Shown in pieces: positions 27,120-35,558 of a stretch of 64,000 nucleotides of DNA; the stretch's first letter is position 1; each line of letters begins with the position of its first letter. Source of the stretch: Methylotetracoccus oryzae (GTDB taxonomy: Bacteria > Pseudomonadota > Gammaproteobacteria > Methylococcales > Methylococcaceae); the NCBI RefSeq assembly GCF_006175985.1, contig NZ_SRSH01000004.1:186001-250000 (forward strand), read 5' to 3'. The translations under genes and the position numbers were made by a program. The notes beneath the pieces are model-generated. The model searched no databases, had not been told where the DNA came from, and saw nothing but the letters and a program-made list of their open reading frames with translations.

Positions 27120-27881
27120 ATGATGCTCGACATCGAAAACTTACACGCCCGCGTCGAAGACAAGCCGATCCTGCAAGGGATCGATCTGCAGGTCAGTCCG
27201 GGTGAGGTCCACGCCATCATGGGTCCGAACGGCTCGGGCAAGAGTACGCTGTCCCATGTGCTGGCCGGCCGCAGCGGGTACGAAGTAACCAGCGGCACGG
27301 TGACCTATCGCGGACAAAACCTGCTCGACATGGCACCCGAGGAGCGCGCCCGTGAAGGCGTGTTCCTGGCCTTCCAGTATCCGGTCGAGATTCCCGGAGT
27401 CAGCAACATCTATCTGCTGAAAGCGGCGTTGAACGCGCAGCGCAAACATCGCGGCGAGAGTGAAGTCGACGCAATGGACTTCCTGCGTCTGGTCAAGGAG
27501 AAGATCCGCAGCCTCGACCTCGACGAGCAGTTTCTGTACCGAGGCGTCAACGAGGGCTTCTCGGGCGGCGAAAAGAAGCGCAACGAAATACTGCAGATGG
27601 CGATCCTGGAACCCAGGCTGTGCATCCTCGACGAAACCGATTCCGGACTCGATATCGATGCGCTTAAGGTCGTAGCGGATGGCGTCAATGCGCTGCGCAC
27701 CGCAGAACGCTCGTTCATCCTGGTGACACACTACCAGCGTCTGCTCGACTACATCAAGCCCGACTTTGTCCATGTGCTGGCCCAGGGCCGGATCGTCAAA
27801 TCCGGGGACGCCAGCCTCGCGCTCGAACTCGAGAAGAAAGGTTATGGGTGGATCGAACAAGAAATGGCAGCGGTGGCCTGA
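27120..27881 (+). CDS. sufC: Fe-S cluster assembly ATPase SufC
   Basis: An ABC-type ATPase of about 253 aa that powers the SufBCD scaffold. Walker A is GPNGSGKST, the ABC signature is [15 protein letters not shown] and Walker B is [14 protein letters not shown], including the SufC-typical ETDSGLD. The start is the ATG at 27120 or the next one at 27123. A frame from 27000 overlaps sufB and was rejected. The stop is 1 nt before the sufD start. Confidence 0.97.
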   Translation: MMLDIENLHARVEDKPILQGIDLQVSPGEVHAIMGPNGSGKSTLSHVLAGRSGYEVTSGTVTYRGQNLLDMAPEERAREGVFLAFQYPVEIPGVSNIYLLKAALNAQRKHRGESEVDAMDFLRLVKEKIRSLDLDEQFLYRGVNEGFSGGEKKRNEILQMAILEPRLCILDETDSGLDIDALKVVADGVNALRTAERSFILVTHYQRLLDYIKPDFVHVLAQGRIVKSGDASLALELEKKGYGWIEQEMAAVA

Positions 27882-27882
27882 G

Positions 27883-29211
27883 ATGAGTCCCGGCCCGAAC
27901 CCCGATTACTGCGAGCATTTCAACGCCCTGGGCGAACAGCTGCCGGGCGCCGGCAGCACTTGGGTCAACAACGCACGCCGGATGGCACTGGCCCAGTTCG
28001 ACCAGCAGGGATTTCCGTCGCCCCGCGACGAGGATTGGCGATATACGAACGTATCGGCCATCGAGAAGAAGCGGTTCAAGCCGCTGATCCCCCCCGGGGA
28101 CGCTGCTGCCGATGCGGGCTGGTTGAAGCGCTACCGCCTGAACGACGCGTGGTCGCTGGTCTTCGTCGATGGCCATTTCTCGGCACGCTTGTCCGACGTA
28201 GATGACGTGCCGGAAGGGGTCACCGTGCAGGCGATGTCGGCGGCACTCGCTAATCCGCCGGCCGCGGTCGAGGCGGAATTCGGACGCGTCGTGGGTCAGA
28301 CGTCGCACCACGGCTTCGTCTCGTTCAATACCGCGTTCTTCACGGACGGCGTACTGCTGCACGTGCCGGCGGACACGGTACTGTCCCGGCCGGTACAGAT
28401 CATCCATATTGCGTCCGAGCCCGAAGCTGCAACCAATCTTCGCAACTTGGTCATACTGGAGTCCGGAGCACAGGCGGCGCTCGTCGAAACCCATCTCTCG
28501 ATGGAGTCCGCGGGCTCGTTGGCGGTATCGATCACCGAGGCGGTCATCCGCGAAAGGGCGCAGCTCGACGGCTACCTGCTGCACGGCGCCAGCGAACGTG
28601 CCTTCCGCTTCGGCGGGTTCTATGTCGATGTCGGCACTGCCGGCCACTTCAACCATACGAATCTGAGCCTGGGCGGCCTGCTCGTCCGCAACGAGATTCA
28701 CGTCGACCTCGCGGAAAGCGGCCAATGCGCGCTCGATGGCCTGTTCGTCGGCCAGGGCCGCCGTCACGTCGACAGCCACACGCGGGTCCGCCATCGAGGC
28801 GCCCATGGCACCAGCCGCGAGAACTACCGCGGCGTGCTGTCCGACCGCTCGCGTGGCGTGTTCCAGGGTCGGATCGTCGTGGAACCGCAGGCACAGAAGA
28901 CCGACGCGCAAATGAATAACCGCAACCTGCTGCTGTCGGACGAAGCCGAGATCGACACCAAGCCGCAGCTCGAAATCCATGCGGACGACGTCAAGTGCGC
29001 TCATGGCGTCGCGGTCGGGCAGCTCGACCCGGAGTCTATCTTCTATCTGGAGTCGCGCGGCGTCGACCCGGTATCGGCGCGCAACATGCTGACATTCGCG
29101 TTCGCCAACACCCTGGTTGACGGGATATCGTTGGCAGGTTTTCGCGATATCGCCCAGGATGCCCTGCTGGCGCTGTTCCCGGAGGCTGGAATCAGGAAGG
29201 ATTGGCTATGA
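27883..29211 (+). CDS. sufD: Fe-S cluster assembly protein SufD
   Basis: 442 aa from the ATG at 27883. SufD is the SufB paralogue in the SufBC2D complex and helps iron acquisition. The N-terminal PSPRDEDWRYTNVSAIEKKRF is characteristic. The beta-helix core includes DSHTRVRHRGAHGTSRENYRG and VEPQAQKTDAQMNNRNLLLS, and the C-terminal KCAHGVAVGQLDPESIFYLE carries the conserved His region. It overlaps sufS by ATGA. Confidence 0.96.
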   Translation: MSPGPNPDYCEHFNALGEQLPGAGSTWVNNARRMALAQFDQQGFPSPRDEDWRYTNVSAIEKKRFKPLIPPGDAAADAGWLKRYRLNDAWSLVFVDGHFSARLSDVDDVPEGVTVQAMSAALANPPAAVEAEFGRVVGQTSHHGFVSFNTAFFTDGVLLHVPADTVLSRPVQIIHIASEPEAATNLRNLVILESGAQAALVETHLSMESAGSLAVSITEAVIRERAQLDGYLLHGASERAFRFGGFYVDVGTAGHFNHTNLSLGGLLVRNEIHVDLAESGQCALDGLFVGQGRRHVDSHTRVRHRGAHGTSRENYRGVLSDRSRGVFQGRIVVEPQAQKTDAQMNNRNLLLSDEAEIDTKPQLEIHADDVKCAHGVAVGQLDPESIFYLESRGVDPVSARNMLTFAFANTLVDGISLAGFRDIAQDALLALFPEAGIRKDWL

Positions 29212-30473
29212 GCATTGCCCTCGCACAGCGTCCGCGCCCGGTCGCGGACCCGCACCACTTCGACGTCGCCCGCATTCGGGCGGATTTCCCGATCCTCGCG
29301 GAAACCATACACGGCAAGCCGCTGGTCTATCTCGACAATGCCGCGACGACGCACAAGCCACGGGCCGTGATCGATGCGATCAGCGAAGTCTATCAGCGGC
29401 ACTACTCCAACGTGCATCGCGGCGTGCACACCCTGAGCCAGCGCTCGACGGATTTGTTCGAGGGTGCGCGGGAAAAGGTGCGGGGCTTCATCAACGCCGC
29501 CAAGGCGCGCGAGATCGTGTTCGTCCGCGGCACGACCGAGGCGATCAACCTCGTCGCCCAGACCTACGGTCGCGCGAACATCGGCGCCGGCGACGAGATC
29601 CTGATCACCGCCATGGAGCACCACTCCAACATCGTGCCTTGGCAGATGCTGTGCGCGCAGACCGGCGCCACGCTGCAGGTCGTGCCGATCGACCGACGCG
29701 GTGAACTGGACATGGAGGCTTTCGAGCGCTTGCTGAACGACCGGACACGTCTGGTGTCGGTGGTCCATATGTCAAACGCCCTGGGCACGGTGAATCCGAT
29801 CGAGACGATCATCGACAGAGCCCATCGCCGCGGCATCCCGGTTATGGTTGACGGCGCGCAATCCGCTCCGCATATGCCCATCGACGTCCATGCGCTCGAT
29901 TGCGATTTCTTTGCGTTCTCCGGCCACAAGCTCTACGGTCCGTCCGGCATCGGCGTCCTGTACGGCAAGGAGGCCCTGCTGAAGGCGATGCCGCCTTATC
30001 AGGGCGGCGGCGACATGATCCGGCAGGTCACGTTCGACAAGACCGAGTACAACGAACTGCCCTATAAGTTCGAGGCCGGCACGCCAGCCATTGCCGACGC
30101 CATCGCGCTAGGCACGGCGATCGACTATCTGCAGGAAATCGGCATGACAGCCGTCGCCGAGCACGAGCATCGGTTGCTGAGCTATGCGACGGAACGGGCG
30201 ATGCATATTCCGGGGCTGACGGTGATCGGTACCGCACACGACAAGGGCGCGATTCTGTCGTTTACGCTGGAGAGGGTGCATCCGCATGACGTCGGGACCC
30301 TGCTCGACCAGCTCGGAATCGCCATTCGTGCCGGCCACCATTGCGCGATGCCCGTCATGGATTTCTTCGGCGTGCCGGCCACGGTGAGGGCTTCGTTCGC
30401 GCTTTACAACACCGCGCAGGAAGTCGACGCGCTGATGGACGGTATCCAACAAGTTATCGAGGTTTTCGCTTAA
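29208..30473 (+). CDS. sufS: Cysteine desulfurase SufS
   Basis: 421 aa from the ATG at 29208, with AGGAAGG upstream; a TTG at 29202 is less likely. This PLP enzyme takes sulfur from cysteine for cluster assembly. Landmarks: YLDNAATTHKP, MEHHSNIVPWQ, VDGAQSAPHMPIDV, the PLP lysine in FFAFSGHKLYGPSGIGVLYG, and the persulfide Cys in IRAGHHCAMPVMDFFGV. Group II (SufS-type) enzymes need a sulfur acceptor, here presumably SufU. Confidence 0.97.
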   Translation: MSIALAQRPRPVADPHHFDVARIRADFPILAETIHGKPLVYLDNAATTHKPRAVIDAISEVYQRHYSNVHRGVHTLSQRSTDLFEGAREKVRGFINAAKAREIVFVRGTTEAINLVAQTYGRANIGAGDEILITAMEHHSNIVPWQMLCAQTGATLQVVPIDRRGELDMEAFERLLNDRTRLVSVVHMSNALGTVNPIETIIDRAHRRGIPVMVDGAQSAPHMPIDVHALDCDFFAFSGHKLYGPSGIGVLYGKEALLKAMPPYQGGGDMIRQVTFDKTEYNELPYKFEAGTPAIADAIALGTAIDYLQEIGMTAVAEHEHRLLSYATERAMHIPGLTVIGTAHDKGAILSFTLERVHPHDVGTLLDQLGIAIRAGHHCAMPVMDFFGVPATVRASFALYNTAQEVDALMDGIQQVIEVFA

Positions 30474-30925
30474 TGCTCGATCAGATCCGTGATCTCTACC
30501 AGGAAGTGGTGTTCGATCACAATCGCAACCCGCGCAACTTCCGGGTCATCGACGATGCCACCCGGAAGATCGACGGATTCAACCCCTTGTGCGGCGATCG
30601 CATCACGCTCTACCTGAAGCTCCGTGACGGGGTCATTGAAGATGTCAGCTTCCAGGGACAGGGCTGTGCCATATCGACGGCCTCCGCCTCCATCATGACG
30701 GAGGTCGTGCGCGGGCTGACCGAACAGCAGGCACATGAGTTGTTCGCAACCTTCCATCGCATAACGACGGGCCAGGATGACGACGTAAAGCTGGAAGATC
30801 TTGGCAAGCTCGCCGTGTTGGCCGGGGTGCGCGCCTACCCGGCGCGAGTCAAATGCGCGACCCTGGCCTGGCATTCGCTGGAGGCTGCGCTGGCCGACGA
30901 GGCAACAACCGTCAGCACCGAATAA
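30473..30925 (+). CDS. sufU: SufU-type sulfur acceptor / scaffold
   Basis: 150 aa; its ATG shares one base with the sufS stop (TAATG). The IscU-fold zinc/cysteine residues are present: NPLCGDRITLYL, FQGQGCAISTASASIM and ARVKCATLAWH. The insert between the second and third cysteines and the ELF...F region are SufU-like. SufU takes persulfide sulfur from SufS, replacing SufE, which is absent here. Confidence 0.92.
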   Translation: MLDQIRDLYQEVVFDHNRNPRNFRVIDDATRKIDGFNPLCGDRITLYLKLRDGVIEDVSFQGQGCAISTASASIMTEVVRGLTEQQAHELFATFHRITTGQDDDVKLEDLGKLAVLAGVRAYPARVKCATLAWHSLEAALADEATTVSTE

Positions 30926-30936
30926 GGACTGCCGAG

Positions 30937-31251
30937 ATGGAGGATTGGATCGATGTCGCCAGCGTTGGCGACGTGGAACCGGGGTTACCCTGCGTGGTCG
31001 ATTTCGACGGCATTGCCGTCGCGATTTTCCAGATCGACGGCGACTACTACGCGATCGAGGACCGGTGCACGCACGACGATGCCGAAATCGCCAGCGGCCG
31101 GATCGAGGGGCACCAGATCATCTGCCCCCGGCATGGCGCCCGCTTCTGCCTCAAGACCGGAAAGGTCATGAAACCGCCGGCCTATGAGGATCTGGATTGC
31201 TTCAGCGTGCGGGTGCGCGATGGCCGTATCCAGTTGCGCGAGGCGCCCTGA
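30937..31251 (+). CDS. Rieske-type [2Fe-2S] ferredoxin (last suf operon gene)
   Basis: 104 aa from the ATG at 30937. The Rieske ligands are CTH (DRCTHDDAEIASG) and CPRH (IICPRHGARF), coordinating a [2Fe-2S] cluster through two Cys and two His. It resembles the ferredoxins of non-haem dioxygenase systems, but its place 11 nt after sufU suggests electron delivery or repair within Fe-S assembly. No oxygenase or reductase gene is nearby. Confidence 0.88.
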   Translation: MEDWIDVASVGDVEPGLPCVVDFDGIAVAIFQIDGDYYAIEDRCTHDDAEIASGRIEGHQIICPRHGARFCLKTGKVMKPPAYEDLDCFSVRVRDGRIQLREAP

Positions 31252-31269
31252 CGCGTGATCGACGCTTCC

Positions 31270-31294
31270 CCGGGAGACTGGCCGAAGCTCCCGG
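31270..31294 (+). terminator. Hairpin after the suf operon
   Basis: CCGGGAG (31270-31276) pairs with CTCCCGG (31288-31294) around an 11-nt loop, shortly after the Rieske gene stop. There is no T-run. Confidence 0.35.
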
Positions 31295-31348
31295 ATTGCA
31301 ACCCATCTCAACGGTTCGACCGGCGCCCTGAAAAGTTTGGCCACTCGC

Positions 31349-31795
31349 CTACTGTGAGCCCCACAACATGTCCTTGCGGACCCACCCGATTTCTTCGCCT
31401 TCAATGTAATACGCTATCTTGACCCATTCGCCCTTGTGCCCGGTGACCTTGTAGACCTCGCCCTTGGCCACTTTTTTCACGACCGCGTGTTCGGAACCCG
31501 GCCCTTTGCGGACGTTTACGTCATCGCCCACGACCACGGCTGTCCTGACGTCACTGACGAGCGGCTTGTGGACCCAGCCCACCGTCCCCTGCCAATCCTT
31601 GAAACGCACCCAGTCTCCTTGAGTCTTGTCGATCTCAATCGGGTAACCAATGTGGGTTTCGTACAAAACCTCGCTGTCGAGCTTCGGCGCCTTTCGGACG
31701 TTAACCGCATCCTTCCCGATGCTCTTCATGGATGCTCCCCACCCGGAAAGCGAAACGACCATCAAGGCCGCGAATAGTGCTGCAGCTCTTCGCAT
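31349..31795 (-). CDS. Exported protein with two SH3b domains
   Basis: 148 aa. The N-terminus MRRAAALFAALMVVSLSGWGAS is a signal peptide. Two bacterial SH3 repeats follow, marked by DAVNVRKAPKLDSEVLYET (about 28-85) and DDVNVRKGPGSEHAVVKKV (about 90-145), each with VNVRKxP. SH3b domains usually bind peptidoglycan or peptides in the periplasm. A GAGGAG ribosome-binding site precedes the ATG, and a near-consensus promoter lies about 190 nt upstream. The function is not known more precisely. Confidence 0.85.
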   Translation of the reverse strand: MRRAAALFAALMVVSLSGWGASMKSIGKDAVNVRKAPKLDSEVLYETHIGYPIEIDKTQGDWVRFKDWQGTVGWVHKPLVSDVRTAVVVGDDVNVRKGPGSEHAVVKKVAKGEVYKVTGHKGEWVKIAYYIEGEEIGWVRKDMLWGSQ

Positions 31796-31987
31796 CGGAA
31801 TACTCCTCTTTTTTCGGAAGCACCTCGCCCGGCATCCGGGAGGCGCTGACGGCGCATGTTGGCTCGCTGACCGGTGCCGACCACGGTGCGAGCATGACGG
31901 GTCGACACTGACGGGCGCCGGACGGAATCTGACTCACGCAGAATGGAGCTCGCAGCCGGCTCGATCGGCGTAGTGGGCATCTGAGCT

Positions 31988-32017
31988 ATCCTAGACAGCG
32001 CTGATTCAGACTGTCAA
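31988..32017 (-). promoter_or_regulatory. Candidate strong promoter for the SH3b gene
   Basis: On the minus strand a perfect -35 TTGACA (32017-32012) and TAGGAT (31993-31988) are 18 nt apart. It lies between the end of the exopolysaccharide cluster and the SH3b gene and predicts a leader of about 186 nt. Confidence 0.5.
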
Positions 32018-32044
32018 CCCGGCGAACGCCGCGGTGCTTATCCC

Positions 32045-33511
32045 TCAGCCTAACCACGCGCGGCGGGTGAAGAGCGTGCGCAAGGCCAGAGCCAGATAGG
32101 ACAAATTCTGTCTAAAGCTGCGGCGTCCGGTGTAGACGGCATCGCTCAGCACGATCTCCTCTTCCAAGGCATCACCCGGTAGTAGCAATTGGCTGGGACC
32201 GATCAGTCCGGCCGGCGCCCGATCCGCTTCCCGTTGCCAGGGTTCGATCCGCTCAACAGCCTGCGCCTCGGTGATTGGCAAGGTTCCAACCAGACGCAAA
32301 TCGCCGCTCACGACCGCGAACAGGCGCGGCAGGTAACGCAAGACCGGAGGGCGACAATTCCACTCCACGGCCCTGAAGGCTCGGCGTTGACGAATCCCGA
32401 ATTCGTTCAGTTCGATGCGATTACCGCGCAGGCACAACCATTTCATTGGCTGGGTCGGATTCCGAAGCAACACCAGAGCGGCAGCCACGGGCCACAGCGG
32501 CAACGACAACGCCAGCAGCACCAAGCCGGCCAGACGGTTCAACGGCCGCATCAGATAATCCAGATTCCCGTGGCGACCCAGATCAGCCACCAGAAAGGTG
32601 TCGTTCACATGCAGGTGCGCGCCCGTGTCGACCCGAAGAATCTCGGCACCGAACACGATTGCGTTACGGATGTCGACCAACTGACCGATGTAGGTGTTCG
32701 GCAAAATGACGCTGTCCTGGATATCCGCCTCCTGATCGACCAAGACATCGTCCGCGATGACCACTTCTCCGTGCAGCTTCGCGCGGCTATCGATGCGGAC
32801 GTTCGATCCGATCAGTGCAACACCCTGCCGCAGCGAACGCGGCGACACCCGGCTGTGCCGTCCGACCGTCAAGCCCACCGCCACTTGCCGCCCGGGCAAC
32901 AGCAGCCCGGGCACCCGACCGCAAGCGGCATCGAGATTCACCCGGTGATAGGCAGCAACGTCCTCGAGCGCGGAGTGGTACCCATCCGATGCGCACTGCC
33001 GACCCATGTCGTGGGCGGCGTCGGCGGCAATCTCATTCCAGGCCAGTGTCTGGACACCGGGCGTCCCGGCTACGCCCGCCGGCAAGTAGATCGCACCGAC
33101 GCGGCGATCGGCGAATACCAGATGAGAGGGCTCGCTTGCGGCGGACGGGAGTGCTTCCAGGAAGTTGCGGAGGCAAGGCGCCCTCAGCACATCGCCCCGG
33201 AGCACCAGCCGAGGGCGGTCGGACGCCAGGGTCAGCCGACCCAGTAATTCATCGGGGCGCTCTTCCCCACGACTCGGCAGGTAGTCAATGCGCAAGCCCC
33301 AGCGGGCACCGGTGCCGATTTCGGCCCGGACGAGGTCGGCATGCTCGGAGACGACCAGCGTCAGGTCCCGCAGGCCGGCCATTCCGATATCTTCGATGCA
33401 ATGCACCAGCAACGCCTTGGCCGCGACCGGAAGCAAGGCGACGGGACAGCGCTCTGTCAGTGGACGCAACTCCCGTCCGCAGCGATCGGCCAGTACGATT
33501 ACATGGGTCAT
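32045..33511 (-). CDS. Fusion: degenerate nucleotidyltransferase - left-handed beta-helix - degenerate PGT module
   Basis: The ATG at 33511 overlaps the upstream PGT gene stop and gives 488 aa. Residues 1-200 have the layout of a sugar-1-phosphate nucleotidyltransferase (VIVLADRCGRELRPLTERCP), but the glycine-rich GxGTRL loop is gone. Residues 205-300 are left-handed beta-helix repeats. After a hydrophobic segment (326-349) comes the C-terminal half of a sugar-transferase domain, with VSGDLRLVG in place of the usual GDMSLVGPRP and no DE dyad. Both enzyme modules look inactive, so a scaffold or regulatory role in polysaccharide assembly is possible. Confidence 0.7.
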   Translation of the reverse strand: MTHVIVLADRCGRELRPLTERCPVALLPVAAKALLVHCIEDIGMAGLRDLTLVVSEHADLVRAEIGTGARWGLRIDYLPSRGEERPDELLGRLTLASDRPRLVLRGDVLRAPCLRNFLEALPSAASEPSHLVFADRRVGAIYLPAGVAGTPGVQTLAWNEIAADAAHDMGRQCASDGYHSALEDVAAYHRVNLDAACGRVPGLLLPGRQVAVGLTVGRHSRVSPRSLRQGVALIGSNVRIDSRAKLHGEVVIADDVLVDQEADIQDSVILPNTYIGQLVDIRNAIVFGAEILRVDTGAHLHVNDTFLVADLGRHGNLDYLMRPLNRLAGLVLLALSLPLWPVAAALVLLRNPTQPMKWLCLRGNRIELNEFGIRQRRAFRAVEWNCRPPVLRYLPRLFAVVSGDLRLVGTLPITEAQAVERIEPWQREADRAPAGLIGPSQLLLPGDALEEEIVLSDAVYTGRRSFRQNLSYLALALRTLFTRRAWLG

Positions 33512-34251
33512 CAATAGGCTCCCTTCCCGAGCAGCACGGCCGGGATGGTCCAGAGTAGTATCCGCAGGTCGGCGAACAGCGACTGCGACTCGATATAGTG
33601 CACGTCGAGCTGCACCTGCTCCTCGAACGGAATGTCGGAACGGCCGGAGATCTGCCAGATGCAGGTGATGCCGGGGATGACTTCGAGGCGCCGGCGATCT
33701 GCCAACGAGTATTGATCCACTTCCGCCGGTACCGGGGGGCGCGGCCCGACCAGGGACATGTCGCCGATGAAAACATTCCACAGCTGCGGCAGTTCGTCCA
33801 GCGAGGCGCGCCGGATCAGGCGCCCGACGCGGGTAATCCGCGGATCTTCCTTCATCTTGAAGATCACGCCACCGCGCATTTCATTGGCCGCGAGCAGCGT
33901 CTGCTTGCGTGCCTCGGCATCGATGTACATCGACCGGAACTTGTACATCGAAAACAACTGTCCCCAACGTCCGACCCGCGTCTGTCGAAAGAGGACCGAC
34001 CCGGGCGACTCCAGCCGGATCGCGGCGGCAACGCCGATGAAAACCGGCGTGAGCAATACCAAGCCCGCACCCGAGACGACGATGTCCAAGGCGCGCTTGA
34101 GGACGTAGGTTCCCCTTAGCACACCGAGCCACAGCATCCGCTTGAAGACCAGCCGCCCGTGCTGCAATGAGCTGCGCAGACGAGGATCGGCATAACGTTC
34201 GAGCACGCGTGCCCTCAAGCGGTCCTGTTCCGTCTCGGCAAACTCGATCAT
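33511..34251 (-). CDS. Undecaprenyl-phosphate phosphoglycosyltransferase, apparently intact
   Basis: 246 aa with one membrane segment (about 52-79) and a cytosolic catalytic domain. The monotopic PGT motifs are complete: FSMYKFRSMYIDAE, the Asp152-Glu153 dyad in SLDELPQLWN, and GDMSLVGPRPPVP. It should move a sugar phosphate from an NDP-sugar to undecaprenyl phosphate, starting each repeat unit at the inner membrane. It overlaps both neighbours by 4 nt or less. It is the only PGT in the window with an intact dyad. Confidence 0.9.
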   Translation of the reverse strand: MIEFAETEQDRLRARVLERYADPRLRSSLQHGRLVFKRMLWLGVLRGTYVLKRALDIVVSGAGLVLLTPVFIGVAAAIRLESPGSVLFRQTRVGRWGQLFSMYKFRSMYIDAEARKQTLLAANEMRGGVIFKMKEDPRITRVGRLIRRASLDELPQLWNVFIGDMSLVGPRPPVPAEVDQYSLADRRRLEVIPGITCIWQISGRSDIPFEEQVQLDVHYIESQSLFADLRILLWTIPAVLLGKGAY

Positions 34252-35558
34252 CGCGATTCCCTCGACTGCAGCCAGACCCGGTAGAGAAACAGGGGGTTAC
34301 CTACCACGTAGCGACGCCACATCCGCCCCGGCTCCAGGTAGAGGCGATAGGCCCACTCGATACCCGCTTCGCGCATCCATTGCGGCGCGCGGCGGATCTG
34401 TCCGGAATAGAAGTCGAAGGCGGCCCCCACCCCAAGGCGGACGGATGGTGCCAGGGACGAGTGATGCCTGGCCAACCACAGTTCCTGGCGCGGTGCGCCG
34501 AACGCCACGAACACGATACGGGCACCGGAAGCGTTGATCCTGCGGATGACATCCGCTTCCTCATCGGGTGTGAAATACCCGTGGTGCGTGCCGACCACGC
34601 GCAGCGTCGGAAACCGCTCCTGCATCTTCTGTGCGGCCAGTTCGGCAATCCCGGGCTTGGCGCCCAGAAAGTAGATGGGCACGCCCGCCTCGGCTGCGTG
34701 GCCGCAGATACGCGGAAACAGGTCCGTCCCGTTGACATTGGCCTGCATTGCGACACCGAGCAGATTGCAGCCGATGCGCAGCCCGATACCATCCGGGAGC
34801 ACCCGTTCCGCCTGCTGCAGGACCGCGCGATAGTCGTCATTGCGGTATGCGATGTTGAGGCAATCGGGGTTGACGAAGGCGGCGAGCGTGCGGGATGGCG
34901 TTGCAGCCCGGGCCAACAGCCAGTCGAGCGCTTCGTCCATCGTCGTGTTGACGACCGGCACCCCGAAAAAATCGATGGTGGGAGGGACAGGCAGCGCGCT
35001 GTCGCCGCCGAGCGCAGAGCTGACCGCAAACCGTGCCATGACACCCAGATTCCTGCGGATGCCATCTCCGAAAAACTGGTCGCGTTCCACCACCTCCTCC
35101 GGCTCGTAGGCGATGCCGACATTCTTCCTGAGATGGAACACCGAGATCAGGCCCGGACGCTGCAGAAACACGATGCCTTCCGCATCCGCGGCACGTTCGC
35201 CTTCGTCAACGGCCCGCGGTCTCGGTCCAACCCAGCTCATGTCGCCCCGGAATATATTCATCAGCACCGGGAGTTCGCGACCAAAGGCGGGGCCGGCGAA
35301 GCGCAGTCGATCAAACGACTCACGGTGACGTCCCAACATCGCTTCGCGCTCGAACAGGTACCCGCAACTGAGCTTGGCCTGCACAGCTCTTGCCGCAAAG
35401 ACCGGGGACAGCAACAGGATGAGGGCCGCGCTCAGCGACACATCGATAAAGCGAGGAAGACCGGCGTAAATGACCCGAAGGACAGGCGCGACGTTGCGAC
35501 GCCAGGCCGAGTGCCGCGCTTTTCCGAGCGGCCCGGGGATCTGATCGGCGTCAGACAT
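34248..35558 (-). CDS. Fusion of a degenerate PGT domain with a WecG/TagA/CpsF (GT26) glycosyltransferase
   Basis: The ATG at 35558 (MSDADQIP) gives 436 aa; an upstream start adds five residues. The N-terminal part (about 35-175) is a shortened PGT domain ending GDMSWVGPRPRA. The KFRSM region is lost and the catalytic dyad reads Arg94-Glu95 (FGRELPVLMN), so the Asp is missing. The C-terminal part (about 190-420) is a GT26 domain with FVNPDCLNIAY, LPDGIGLRIG and VFVAFGAPRQELWLA. GT26 enzymes add the second sugar on the lipid carrier. The dead PGT part may dock it to the membrane or to the intact PGT. Confidence 0.82.
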   Translation of the reverse strand: MSDADQIPGPLGKARHSAWRRNVAPVLRVIYAGLPRFIDVSLSAALILLLSPVFAARAVQAKLSCGYLFEREAMLGRHRESFDRLRFAGPAFGRELPVLMNIFRGDMSWVGPRPRAVDEGERAADAEGIVFLQRPGLISVFHLRKNVGIAYEPEEVVERDQFFGDGIRRNLGVMARFAVSSALGGDSALPVPPTIDFFGVPVVNTTMDEALDWLLARAATPSRTLAAFVNPDCLNIAYRNDDYRAVLQQAERVLPDGIGLRIGCNLLGVAMQANVNGTDLFPRICGHAAEAGVPIYFLGAKPGIAELAAQKMQERFPTLRVVGTHHGYFTPDEEADVIRRINASGARIVFVAFGAPRQELWLARHHSSLAPSVRLGVGAAFDFYSGQIRRAPQWMREAGIEWAYRLYLEPGRMWRRYVVGNPLFLYRVWLQSRESR

